Shown here: positions 27,439-35,948 of the stretch, in pieces
How positions within the stretch are numbered: the first letter of the stretch is position 1
Layout of the letters: every line of letters starts with the position of its first letter
Source of the DNA: an uncultured Maribacter sp.
Lineage (GTDB): Bacteria; Bacteroidota; Bacteroidia; Flavobacteriales; Flavobacteriaceae
Length of the DNA: 64,000 nt
Assembly: GCA_947498505.1 (NCBI GenBank)
Contig: CANMKG010000002.1
Location: 248,001-312,000 of the forward strand
Direction of reading: 5' to 3'
The notes under the pieces: model-generated
Seen by the model: only the letters and a program-made list of their open reading frames with translations
The model's database searches: none
Told to the model about the DNA's origin: nothing
Position numbers and translations under genes: made by a program

Positions 27439-27879
27439 TTAATAGTTTATATTGTGTTTGTATAAATAGTCTTTATCTAGGTAGGTAAAGTTTATTTTAA
27501 TATCCCAGCGACCATCCAACAAGCGTTTGTCAGGTATGAGCAAATGTGTTTTGGAAAGACTTATCGGCAAGTCAAAATCCAAGTGCTTATTAGATGGTCT
27601 GTATAGGGATATTGTTCCTTTGATTTTATCTTTTTGAATATCTTCGGGAAATTCAACAATAATACCTTTATTAGTTTTGTTGAATTTTACCGCCATATTT
27701 TTGGCATTGTTAGCGTCATCGATTTCTTTTTGAAAGGCTAACTCCTGCTTATAATACTCTTCAGTTACTAAATCATGATTTGCTTTATTATCGGTGCTCA
27801 TTTTAACCACAAAAAATAATATGAAAGCTATAAACGCTACAAATGATAACACAATTGATGTTCCCCAGTTTAATTTCAT
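27439..27879 (-). CDS. ccoH: cbb3 oxidase assembly protein CcoH/FixH
   Basis: Protein of 146 residues with one N-terminal membrane anchor (about 7-25) and a periplasmic beta-rich domain. It has the FixH-type juxtamembrane block LVTEEYYKQELAFQKEIDD. CcoH is needed for stable assembly of cbb3 oxidase in other bacteria. It lies 18 bases after ccoG and 2 bases before the SafE-type gene. The assignment rests on topology, the juxtamembrane block and gene order rather than on catalytic residues, which the family lacks. Confidence 0.85.
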   Translation of the reverse strand: MKLNWGTSIVLSFVAFIAFILFFVVKMSTDNKANHDLVTEEYYKQELAFQKEIDDANNAKNMAVKFNKTNKGIIVEFPEDIQKDKIKGTISLYRPSNKHLDFDLPISLSKTHLLIPDKRLLDGRWDIKINFTYLDKDYLYKHNINY

Positions 27880-27897
27880 TTTTTGCTTTTTTAGATG

Positions 27898-29316
27898 TTA
27901 CCTAAAACTCACAGGTCCCAGAAAGGTTGTGGTTGTGGTTTCGATTAGTTTGTTATTACTGTATACTCCAATTTTGAGTTTGTCCTTGTCACTTTCCAAA
28001 GCAGCTTTGTTAATTTCAATAAATAAAGTTCCTTCAGCTAATTTTTGAGCTTCAACTTTAAATTTAAGATGGCTTACTAGTTCTATCTTACCATCATGTG
28101 ACATTAACTTAAAGCTTATATTTTCAATATCTTTTGAAGTTTTGTTTACCAACTTATAGGTGTATACATTACTAATAATATTGTTTTCTTTTTGTTGAAA
28201 TAATTGTCCGGGAAGCCTAAGAATGTTGGCTTCAACATCATTTCTTAAAAAGAGCATACCAACTAATATTCCTGTTAGGATTATGAGAACAGCAGTATAA
28301 CCCTTAAGTCTTGGTGTAAACTTAAATTTGGCTTTCTTTTCAATATTATCTTCGCTTGCATAGCGAATTAATCCTTTCGGGAGGTTTACTTTTTCCATTA
28401 TAGCATCGCACTCATCAATACATGCTGTACAATTAACGCATTCTAATTGTGTGCCATTTCTAATGTCAATACCAGTTGGGCAAACGTTAACACATTGGTG
28501 ACAGTCAATACAATCACCATTTCCTAAGGCTTTGCGATCTTCATTTTTTCTAAACTTTTTTCTCCCATTTTCAGCTTCTCCGCGTTTGTGGTCGTATGCA
28601 ACAATTACAGATTTGTTATCCAACAACACACCTTGCATTCTACCGTACGGACAGGCAATAATACATACTTGCTCTCTAAACCATGCAAAAATAAAATAGA
28701 ATACAGCTGTAAATATGAGTAGTGAAACAATTGTACTTATGTGTGCTAAAGGACCATCAATAACATATTGAAAAAGCCTATCGCTGCCAATTAAATACGC
28801 TAGAAATACGTTGGCGATGAGAAAGGATATTATAAAAAAAACAAACCATTTTAAGATTCTCTTTCTGATTTTTTCAGCATTCCAAGGTTGTTTGTCTAAG
28901 CGAATTTGCGCTCCTCGGTCGCCATCAATCCAATACTCAATTCGTCTGAAAACCATTTCCATAAAAATGGTTTGCGGACACATCCAGCCGCAAAAAATAC
29001 GTCCAAAGGCTACCGTAAATAAAGCAATGAATATTACACCAATAATCATTGAAACTACAAATAGGTGAAAATCTTGAGGCCAAAATGGGAACCCAAATAT
29101 GTTAAAGCGCCGTTCAAGCACATTAAACATTAAAAACTGATTTCCATTTATTTTAATAAAAGGAGATAGTATTAAAAAGGTCAAAAGAAAATAACTAACC
29201 AGTTTACGGTATTTATAAAACTTACCACTGGGTTTTTTTGGGTAAACCCATGCGCGTTTACCTTCCTGGTTAATTGTTCCTATGGAATCTCTAAAATTTT
29301 CTTGACCTTGTTCCAT
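27898..29316 (-). CDS. ccoG: cbb3 oxidase accessory ferredoxin CcoG/FixG
   Basis: Membrane ferredoxin of 472 residues. Several transmembrane helices (about 35-60, 85-110, 160-185, 195-215, 330-350) surround the cytoplasmic iron-sulfur region. Cys motifs are GRIFCGWMCPQ (NapH-type), VCIIACPYGRMQ, and a 2[4Fe-4S] ferredoxin part CIDCHQCVNVCPTGID and CVNCTACIDECD. The C-terminal IG-like periplasmic domain (about 365-472) is typical of CcoG. Family members are proposed to reduce Cu(II) for insertion into cbb3 oxidase. It follows ccoP by 50 bases and precedes ccoH by 18. All expected cysteines are present. Confidence 0.95.
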   Translation of the reverse strand: MEQGQENFRDSIGTINQEGKRAWVYPKKPSGKFYKYRKLVSYFLLTFLILSPFIKINGNQFLMFNVLERRFNIFGFPFWPQDFHLFVVSMIIGVIFIALFTVAFGRIFCGWMCPQTIFMEMVFRRIEYWIDGDRGAQIRLDKQPWNAEKIRKRILKWFVFFIISFLIANVFLAYLIGSDRLFQYVIDGPLAHISTIVSLLIFTAVFYFIFAWFREQVCIIACPYGRMQGVLLDNKSVIVAYDHKRGEAENGRKKFRKNEDRKALGNGDCIDCHQCVNVCPTGIDIRNGTQLECVNCTACIDECDAIMEKVNLPKGLIRYASEDNIEKKAKFKFTPRLKGYTAVLIILTGILVGMLFLRNDVEANILRLPGQLFQQKENNIISNVYTYKLVNKTSKDIENISFKLMSHDGKIELVSHLKFKVEAQKLAEGTLFIEINKAALESDKDKLKIGVYSNNKLIETTTTTFLGPVSFR

Positions 29317-29366
29317 ACACAGAATCTTTAGCTACCTTTTAAATAGGTTTCTTGTTTTGGGTTTCT

Positions 29367-30248
29367 TTATTCAGAATCTTCAGTCCATATGTCACCTTCT
29401 GGTGCTTTAGGGTTTGCTGGTGTAGTGCCCTGTAGCGAAAGAATGTAACTAGAAACTTGAGCTATTTGTGCTGGTTTAAGCGTTTGTTTCCAGGCAATCA
29501 TTCCCTTACCATCTCTACCACCATTAGATACTGTGGAGAAAACGTTTTTAATACCACCACCTAAGATCCAATTTTTGTCAGTAAGGTTTGGACCTATGCT
29601 ACCGCCACCGTCTATAAGGTGACAAGGAGTGCAATTAGCTTCGTAAACGGATTTACCAGCGTTTAGGTCAGAAGCATCTGTAAGTAATTCCACAGTACTT
29701 GCATCAACTAAATCTTTAGCAGTTTTTTTATATTCTTCTATAGCAATTTGTGCTGCGACAACTTCTTGCTCGTATTCCAATGCTTGGTCATAATCATTAT
29801 ACATATGAAAACGTACCAAATAAACAACGCCAAATACAATGGTAGCATAGAACATATATACCCACCAAGGAGGGAGATTATTGTCTAATTCTTTGATGCC
29901 ATCGTAGTTATGGTCTAAAATAATTTCGCCTTCTTCCTCAATAGGTTTGTTGCCAGAAAGTTTAGCGATGAGGTTTTTAGCCCAAGTCCATTCATACTGC
30001 TTTGATTTAGAAGTTAGGTATCGTTCTTTTGCCTCCTCAGAAAGTGTTTGAAACATTACATTTTCAATAGTGTGTAATACTAATTCTATGGCAATAAGAA
30101 TAAGTAAAACCATTAGCAAAAAAAACTGAGTAATAGGATATTCAATAATGGCAGGTTTATCGCCAGATTCTATGAAGTATTCCATTAATCCGAAGATTAG
30201 GAAAAAAAATACAGGGATTCTAATCCACCAAAGTGATATATTTTTCAT
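29367..30248 (-). CDS. ccoP: cbb3 oxidase dihaem-position subunit CcoP, mono-haem form
   Basis: Membrane-anchored cytochrome c subunit of cbb3 oxidase, 293 residues, which passes electrons to the CcoN-CcoO core. The start is ATG 30248 (MKNISLWW), four bases after ccoQ; a longer frame begins with TTG inside ccoQ. Two N-terminal hydrophobic segments (about 5-25 and 35-55) and a third near 130-150 (PPWWVYMFYATIVFG) are followed by a periplasmic domain with one haem motif CTPCH and the partner GPNLTDKNW, with Met in GMIAWK. Proteobacterial CcoP carries two haems; here only one CxxCH is present, as is common in Bacteroidota. Confidence 0.9.
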   Translation of the reverse strand: MKNISLWWIRIPVFFFLIFGLMEYFIESGDKPAIIEYPITQFFLLMVLLILIAIELVLHTIENVMFQTLSEEAKERYLTSKSKQYEWTWAKNLIAKLSGNKPIEEEGEIILDHNYDGIKELDNNLPPWWVYMFYATIVFGVVYLVRFHMYNDYDQALEYEQEVVAAQIAIEEYKKTAKDLVDASTVELLTDASDLNAGKSVYEANCTPCHLIDGGGSIGPNLTDKNWILGGGIKNVFSTVSNGGRDGKGMIAWKQTLKPAQIAQVSSYILSLQGTTPANPKAPEGDIWTEDSE

Positions 30249-30252
30249 GTTG

Positions 30253-30438
30253 TTATAGTTTTGATTGGTTATTTTCTTCAAGAGGTAACTCGCTTACTTC
30301 TTTAATGTATGCTTTACTTGCCGTAAATACCCACCAAAAAAGAAGGGCAAAAAAGACGAAGAAAATTAGTAACGAAATCATGGGGTAGGTAGCTACTCCA
30401 TCAATACTTTCCATATAACCTTTTACAAATTTTAGCAT
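30253..30438 (-). CDS. ccoQ: Small cbb3 oxidase subunit CcoQ
   Basis: Protein of 61 residues with a single central transmembrane helix (ISLLIFFVFFALLFWWVF) and a short charged tail, as in CcoQ/FixQ. Positioned between ccoNO and ccoP, with 17 and 4 bases of gap. CcoQ stabilises the oxidase and contains no cofactor. Identification rests on topology and gene order. Confidence 0.85.
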   Translation of the reverse strand: MLKFVKGYMESIDGVATYPMISLLIFFVFFALLFWWVFTASKAYIKEVSELPLEENNQSKL

Positions 30439-30455
30439 GATTTTAAAGATTTATA

Positions 30456-32639
30456 TTAGTCGTTAGTTTCTTTTATTTTAATATCGGTTCCTAAACGTTG
30501 CAGATAGGCTATCATGGCAACAATTTCTCTATCCTTCATAGGAATAAATTCTTCTCCTGCTTCTGCAGCGTATTTTTTATCCGCGTTATAACTTCTAACA
30601 AATTCAGGGTCACTATGCAGGTTTTTCTCAATTCTAGAGGCTTGAGCTTCCATATTATTGTGGGCATCAGCAATATCTTCGGGAGTATACGGTACTCCCA
30701 AGCTTACCATAGCTTTCATTTTTGAAGTAATATCACTTCTGTCATGCTTGTTTCTAACTAACCAAGAATACGAAGGCATTATGGAACCAGGAGATGTTTT
30801 TTGTGGATCGTACATATGGTTTAAGTGCCAGTTGTCATTGTATTTTCCGCCAACTCTTAATAAATCAGGTCCAGTACGCTTACTTCCCCATAAGAATGGA
30901 TGGTCGTATACAAATTCACCTGCTTTTGCATATTCACCGTATCGTTCTACCTCACTTCTAAATGGTCTAATCATTTGTGAGTGACAGCCAACGCACCCCT
31001 CTCTGATGTATAAATCTCTACCTTCTAATTCTAAAGGAGTATAAGGTTTTACACTGGTTATCGTAGGGATATTAGATTTCACCAATATTGTTGGAACAAT
31101 TTGTACGATACCACCAATAAGAATCGCAATGGTTGCCAGTATTGTAAGTTGAATTGGTTTGCGCTCTAACCAAGTGTGGAAGGTTTCGCCAATTGTTCTT
31201 TTACTAGAAACTCTAGTTAAAGCAGCAGCTTCAGCAAGTTCATCCTCTACTTTAGTACCAGATTTTACAGTTATAACAACATTGTATAGCATAACAATAA
31301 AACCAATAATGTATAAACTACCGCCAATTGCTCTCATCCAGTACATTGGAATAATTTCAGTAATGGTTTCCAAGAAATTACCATATACTAGTGTGCCATC
31401 TGGGTTAAATTCTTTCCACATCAGTGCCTGTGTAAACCCTGCAACATACATTGGAAGAGCGTAAAGAATTATACCTAAAGTTCCTAACCAAAAGTGAAGG
31501 TTTGCTAGTGGGGTGGAATGTAATCTTGTTTTAAACATTTTGGGTATTAACCAATACACCATCCCAAAAGTCATAAAGCCATTCCAGGCTAAGGCTCCAA
31601 CGTGAACATGCGCTATAATCCAATCACTAAAGTGCGCAATAGCATTTACATTTTTTAATGATAACATAGGGCCTTCAAAGGTCGCCATACCATATCCAGT
31701 AATTGCCACGACCATAAATTTTAGCGTTGGGTCGGTGCGTACTTTATCCCAAGCACCTCTAAGTGTTAATAGTCCATTTATCATACCTCCCCATGAAGGA
31801 GCAATAAGCATTATAGAAAATGCTACACCTAAATTTTGAGCCCAGTCAGGTAACGAAGAATATAATAAATGGTGAGGCCCAGCCCATATGTATATAAATA
31901 TTAGCGACCAAAAGTGCACTATAGATAATCTATACGAGTAAACAGGTCTGTTCGCTGCTTTAGGAACAAAGTAATACATGAGTCCTAAAAATGGTGTTGT
32001 TAAGAAAAACGCAACTGCATTATGACCATACCACCATTGTACCAAGGCATCTTGAACACCTGCATATACCGAGTAACTTTTTAAAGCACTAACGGGTAAT
32101 TCTAAACTATTGAAAATATGAAGTACCGCAACTGTAACAAATGTGGCTAGGTAAAACCAAATAGCAACATATAAATGCCGCTGTCTTCTTTTAAACATTG
32201 TTCCAATAAGGTTCCAACCAAATGCTACCCAAACAAGTGCAATAGCTAAATCTATTGGCCATTCCAGTTCAGCATACTCTTTAGAAGTTGAATACCCCAG
32301 AGGTAAGGTAACAGCCGCTGCGGCAATAATAGCTTGCCATCCCCAAAAATTGAAGTTGCTTAGCACATCGCTAAACATTCTTGCCTTTAACAAACGTTGG
32401 GTAGAATAGTAAATACCTGCGAAAATGGCGTTCCCTACAAATGCAAAAATAACAGCATTGGTATGTAAAGGTCGCAAACGACCAAAACTTAACCATGAAA
32501 TACCATCGGTTACATTTGGAAACAAAAACATAAAGGCTAGTAATAGCCCTACCAACATTCCAATGATGCCCCAAAATAGGGTAGCATATAGAAACTTTTT
32601 TACGATTTTGTTATCGTAATAAAACTGTTGTACTTCCAT
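30456..32639 (-). CDS. ccoN: cbb3 oxidase fused subunit CcoN-CcoO
   Basis: Fusion of the catalytic subunit CcoN (residues about 1-480, 12 or more membrane helices) with the mono-haem cytochrome CcoO (about 500-727). The CcoN part has the early haem-ligand block RPLHTNAVIFAF, the active-site HNAVAFF block after WWYGHN, WAGPHHLLYSSLPDW with the Cu-ligand histidines, and HVHVGALAWNG with the haem ligands. The CcoO part has REGCVGCHSQM (CxxCH) and PSYSWL. The enzyme reduces oxygen with high affinity and pumps protons. Separate ccoN and ccoO genes are the rule in Proteobacteria, while this fusion is typical of Bacteroidota. It follows ccoS by 2 bases and is led by the Fnr-type promoter at 32873-32916. 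Confidence 0.96.
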   Translation of the reverse strand: MEVQQFYYDNKIVKKFLYATLFWGIIGMLVGLLLAFMFLFPNVTDGISWLSFGRLRPLHTNAVIFAFVGNAIFAGIYYSTQRLLKARMFSDVLSNFNFWGWQAIIAAAAVTLPLGYSTSKEYAELEWPIDLAIALVWVAFGWNLIGTMFKRRQRHLYVAIWFYLATFVTVAVLHIFNSLELPVSALKSYSVYAGVQDALVQWWYGHNAVAFFLTTPFLGLMYYFVPKAANRPVYSYRLSIVHFWSLIFIYIWAGPHHLLYSSLPDWAQNLGVAFSIMLIAPSWGGMINGLLTLRGAWDKVRTDPTLKFMVVAITGYGMATFEGPMLSLKNVNAIAHFSDWIIAHVHVGALAWNGFMTFGMVYWLIPKMFKTRLHSTPLANLHFWLGTLGIILYALPMYVAGFTQALMWKEFNPDGTLVYGNFLETITEIIPMYWMRAIGGSLYIIGFIVMLYNVVITVKSGTKVEDELAEAAALTRVSSKRTIGETFHTWLERKPIQLTILATIAILIGGIVQIVPTILVKSNIPTITSVKPYTPLELEGRDLYIREGCVGCHSQMIRPFRSEVERYGEYAKAGEFVYDHPFLWGSKRTGPDLLRVGGKYNDNWHLNHMYDPQKTSPGSIMPSYSWLVRNKHDRSDITSKMKAMVSLGVPYTPEDIADAHNNMEAQASRIEKNLHSDPEFVRSYNADKKYAAEAGEEFIPMKDREIVAMIAYLQRLGTDIKIKETND

Positions 32640-32641
32640 AA

Positions 32642-32851
32642 TTACTCTTTTAGCTTGGTTGATTTATTTGTATTAATATTTTTTTCTACGGAAGGAGATT
32701 TTTCGATAATGAGTTCATCTTCAAAAAGCATGCGAACTGATGGAGTATACGAGTCATCGTATTGTCCACTTTTAACCGAAATAATAAATGCAATGAAGAA
32801 AACCACAGCTACTATTATGCTTATGGTTAGCAGTACATAAATAACACTCAT
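32642..32851 (-). CDS. ccoS: cbb3 oxidase assembly protein CcoS
   Basis: Protein of 69 residues with one N-terminal transmembrane helix (about 3-25) followed by the CcoS block SGQYDDSYTPSVRMLFEDE. CcoS is required for cofactor insertion into the cbb3 core. It is the first gene of the cco operon, ending two bases before ccoNO. The ATG lies about 17 bases from the expected transcription start. Confidence 0.92.
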   Translation of the reverse strand: MSVIYVLLTISIIVAVVFFIAFIISVKSGQYDDSYTPSVRMLFEDELIIEKSPSVEKNINTNKSTKLKE

Positions 32852-32872
32852 ACCTACCTGAATTATTGAAGG

Positions 32873-32916
32873 TAAAAGTACATTGATGAAAAAGCCTATA
32901 AAATGACATTTGTCAT
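32873..32916 (-). promoter_or_regulatory. Fnr-type site plus -7 element of the cco operon
   Basis: Perfect palindrome ATGACATTTGTCAT at 32903-32916, the best copy of the motif in the window. The minus-strand -7 element is TACTTTTA at 32873-32880. Distance from centre to -7 element is 29.5 bases, as at the other promoters. It drives ccoS and, by gene packing, probably ccoNO-Q-P-G-H, the SafE-type gene and the globin gene. Confidence 0.8.
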
Positions 32917-33008
32917 ATTAGGATAGTAAATTATAGGATACTCGTGCACATTTCAGTGCGTTTGAAATAGAAAAGTAATGGGTGAAATAGCAAACGGAAA
33001 GTAGAAAC

Positions 33009-33416
33009 TTATGCTAGCTTTCTGTTTTTAAAAAGTGATAAAAGTGCAGCTGCAATGATTATGTTTTTACCAATATATTGCCCCAATAATGTTGGAATAA
33101 GCGGGGCAGTACTGAATGACATTTCTGGAAAAAAGAATAGTGGTAAAAAAGTTAAAGTAATATGGCATAGTGCTATTATTATAGCTTGCTTTGTAAATAT
33201 ATTTAAAAGAAATAATAACCCTATTGAAACCTCAAGTATTGCCAATAAAATTATGGAAATGTGGGTGGGGATAATGTCAAAAGTTAGTACTTGAATAGTG
33301 TTTTTTGCTAAATCTTCAGCAGGACTCCGGTACGGGAAAAATTTTAAAGCACCAAACCATAAATATACAATGCCAATAGAAATGGCTAAAAAGTTGTTGT
33401 TTTTTATGTTATTCAA
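33009..33416 (-). CDS. DoxX-like small membrane protein
   Basis: Protein of 135 residues with four predicted membrane helices and a motif of the DoxX/DoxD type (IVYLWFGALKFF near the N-terminus). The start must be TTG 33416: no in-frame ATG precedes the first helix and an in-frame stop occurs eight codons upstream. It follows ccoI by 19 bases and likely shares its transcript. DoxX-type proteins are associated with quinone oxidation or redox homeostasis in some organisms, but the role of this branch is unknown. Confidence 0.72.
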   Translation of the reverse strand: MNNIKNNNFLAISIGIVYLWFGALKFFPYRSPAEDLAKNTIQVLTFDIIPTHISIILLAILEVSIGLLFLLNIFTKQAIIIALCHITLTFLPLFFFPEMSFSTAPLIPTLLGQYIGKNIIIAAALLSLFKNRKLA

Positions 33417-33435
33417 AATACTGTGGTTTAGTGGC

Positions 33436-35826
33436 TTACTTTATTTTTCTGCTTATCACGTTGGTTGCTATCGTGGCAAAGGCAACAACGCTAATAGAAC
33501 TTAAAGGCATTAAAATAGCTGCAATAACGGGCTCTAGTTGCCCGGTCAGGGCAAAGTACAAGCCAATTATATTATACATTAATGACAATAAAAAGCTCAA
33601 TTTAATAATTTTTATTGCTTTTTTAGCGGTAAGAATGTACTGGTAGAGCATTTTAAATTTTGAGGCATCTAAAATACCATCACATGCTGGGGAAAATATG
33701 TTAATGTTTTCGGAGATAGCAATGCCAACATTACTTTTTGCTAAAGCTCCAGCGTCATTTAAGCCATCACCAACCATCATTACTTTTTTATTTTCCTTTT
33801 GTAATGCTGTTATAAATGCCAATTTATCATCAGGTTTTTGATTAAAATAAATTGGAGTTAACTTAGGGAGCAAAGTTTCAAGACGTTGTTTTTCGCCATC
33901 ATTGTCCCCTGATATAATGGCTAAGTCTAGGGTTTTATTCATTTGATTAAAAACCTCTGAAACTCCCTCTCGATATTGATTTTTGAAAATATAACACCCT
34001 TTGTATAAATCATTACTACTAATGTGTACCGCAGTATTGGTGTGTTTGTGCGGTATATCATTTCCAACAAAGTTTGCAGAACCAATTTTGATGCTATTAT
34101 TATCTCTTATGCCAAAAATACCTTTACCCAAATGTTCTTCATACTCATCTAAGGTTAGTATGTTTTGAGCTGAGAGCATGTTGTATAAAGATCTGCTTAG
34201 TGGGTGGTTGGAAGCCCGTAGCGTATTTTTGAGTAATGATTCCTCTTCAGAAGTTAATGGTAAACCTTGGTATGTAGCGGTGCTTTTTTTTGCAGTTGTG
34301 ATTGTACCAGTTTTATCAAAAATAGCGGTATCAATTTGTGCTAATTGTTCTATGGTTTGAGTGTCTTTAAGATAGAATTTTTTCTTTCCGAAAATTCGTA
34401 GCATATTACCAAGCGTAAATGGTGAAGCAAGGGCAATTGCACAAGGGCATGCAATAATTAAAACAGCTGTAAACACATTTAAAGCTTTACTACTATCTAT
34501 AAAAACCCAGAACAATGTAGCAATAAAAGCGATGGTTAAAACTGAGATTGTAAAACGTTTCCCAATACTATCTGTAAGTGTTTGAAATTTGCTAGAGGTG
34601 TCTGTTTTAAAAACAGCATTGCTCCATAATTGCGTAAGGTAACTTTGTGAGACAGATTTTGATACCTCCATTTCAATAGCCCCATTTAGCTGTTTTCCAC
34701 CTGCGAATATTTTATCACGGGATACTTTATCTACAGGTTCTGATTCACCAGTAACAAAACTATAATCTATTTGCGTATGACTACTTATTAAAATACCATC
34801 GGTAGGTATGATTTCTTCATTTCTGATTAAAAGATGGTCTCCTTTTTTGATATCATATATCTGAATAGTTTCTTCTTTTCCTGTCGAATTTATTTTAGTT
34901 ACCGCTATAGGAAAATAAGACTTATAGTCTCGCTCAAAGGATAAAAACGAATATGTTTTTTGTTGAAAAAATTTGCCTAGTAAAAGAAAAAATACAAGGC
35001 CAGTAAGGCTATCAAAAAAACCAGAGCCCGTATTAAAAATAATTTCAACGGTACTTCTTAAAAATAATACTAATATACCCAGAGCTATAGGAACATCAAT
35101 ATTTAGAATTTTTGAACGAAGACCTTTAAATGCTGAGATAAAATAATCTTGTGCTGCATAAAAAACAACGGGTAATGAAAAGGCAAACATTAACCACCTA
35201 AATAAATGTTGATATTGTTCTAACCAAAATTCACCTCCATTAGTTTTGCTAGAAGCTAAATCTAAATATTCAGGAAATGATAAAAACATTACATTGCCAA
35301 AAGCAAAGCCTGCAATACCTAGTTTATATATAATACTGCGATTAATTGTTTTTTTCTTTTTATCAAAATCTTCTAAAGAAATGTATGGCTCATAGCCAAT
35401 TCTAGCAAGCAGAGTGATGAGATTTTTTAGCGGTATATCATTGAAATTATATGATATTCTAACTGTTTTCTTTGGAAAATCTACTTGCGAACTACTAATA
35501 GATGAATGTAACTTGTTTAAGTTTTCTAATACCCAAATACAGGAACTACAATGTATATGTGGAATGTATAAACTAATAATTTGATGACTTCCATCATTAA
35601 ATTCTGTAAGTTTTTCAATAATTTCTTCTTTATCTAAGAAGTCAAATTTCCCCTCAATTTCATTGGGTGTAGCTCCAGCAGAAGATTCTAAATCGTAATA
35701 ATATGACAAATCATTACTCTGAAAAATATCATAAACTGTTTTGCATCCGTTACAGCAAAAATATTTTTCATCATAAATAATGGGTGTACTATCGCATTCA
35801 TCACCACAGTGGTAGCATTTTTCCAT
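33436..35826 (-). CDS. ccoI: Copper-translocating P1B-type ATPase CcoI/FixI
   Basis: Heavy-metal ATPase of 796 residues that supplies copper for the cbb3 centre. The N-terminus has a Cys-rich segment (CYHCGDECDS, FCCNGCKTVYD), then an HMA-like domain with HIHCSSCIWV. The membrane part contains the transport motif CPCAIALASP. The cytoplasmic part has TGESEPV (actuator), the phosphorylation site FDKTGTITT and MVGDGLNDAGAL. A C-terminal pair of helices is present. CcoI-type ATPases export Cu(I) to the periplasm for assembly rather than for resistance. It is divergent from the Crp/Fnr regulator gene and shares one Fnr-type site with it. Confidence 0.94.
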   Translation of the reverse strand: MEKCYHCGDECDSTPIIYDEKYFCCNGCKTVYDIFQSNDLSYYYDLESSAGATPNEIEGKFDFLDKEEIIEKLTEFNDGSHQIISLYIPHIHCSSCIWVLENLNKLHSSISSSQVDFPKKTVRISYNFNDIPLKNLITLLARIGYEPYISLEDFDKKKKTINRSIIYKLGIAGFAFGNVMFLSFPEYLDLASSKTNGGEFWLEQYQHLFRWLMFAFSLPVVFYAAQDYFISAFKGLRSKILNIDVPIALGILVLFLRSTVEIIFNTGSGFFDSLTGLVFFLLLGKFFQQKTYSFLSFERDYKSYFPIAVTKINSTGKEETIQIYDIKKGDHLLIRNEEIIPTDGILISSHTQIDYSFVTGESEPVDKVSRDKIFAGGKQLNGAIEMEVSKSVSQSYLTQLWSNAVFKTDTSSKFQTLTDSIGKRFTISVLTIAFIATLFWVFIDSSKALNVFTAVLIIACPCAIALASPFTLGNMLRIFGKKKFYLKDTQTIEQLAQIDTAIFDKTGTITTAKKSTATYQGLPLTSEEESLLKNTLRASNHPLSRSLYNMLSAQNILTLDEYEEHLGKGIFGIRDNNSIKIGSANFVGNDIPHKHTNTAVHISSNDLYKGCYIFKNQYREGVSEVFNQMNKTLDLAIISGDNDGEKQRLETLLPKLTPIYFNQKPDDKLAFITALQKENKKVMMVGDGLNDAGALAKSNVGIAISENINIFSPACDGILDASKFKMLYQYILTAKKAIKIIKLSFLLSLMYNIIGLYFALTGQLEPVIAAILMPLSSISVVAFATIATNVISRKIK

Positions 35827-35851
35827 ACGAACATTTGCTTTATACCTAACA

Positions 35852-35895
35852 CAAAGGTGTTTAAAACTCTAAAATCAACATATGACATTTATCAG
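35852..35895 (-). promoter_or_regulatory. Fnr-type site plus -7 element of the ccoI promoter
   Basis: Palindrome ATGACATTTATCAG at 35882-35895, and the minus-strand -7 element CACCTTTG at 35852-35859 (one mismatch to TAnnTTTG), with 29.5 bases between centre and element. The site is shared with the divergent promoter on the plus strand. Confidence 0.7.
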
Positions 35896-35925
35896 TTTTT
35901 GATTATTAGGTTAGTATTAGTTTTG
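35882..35925 (+). promoter_or_regulatory. Fnr-type site plus -7 element of the regulator's own promoter
   Basis: The same palindrome (35882-35895) also lies 29.5 bases from a perfect plus-strand -7 element TAGTTTTG at 35918-35925. One site thus stands at about -41.5 for both the ccoI and the regulator promoter, which implies autoregulation coupled to copper ATPase expression. Confidence 0.75.
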
Positions 35926-35948
35926 CTTAAGTTTAATTCGCTGAATAC

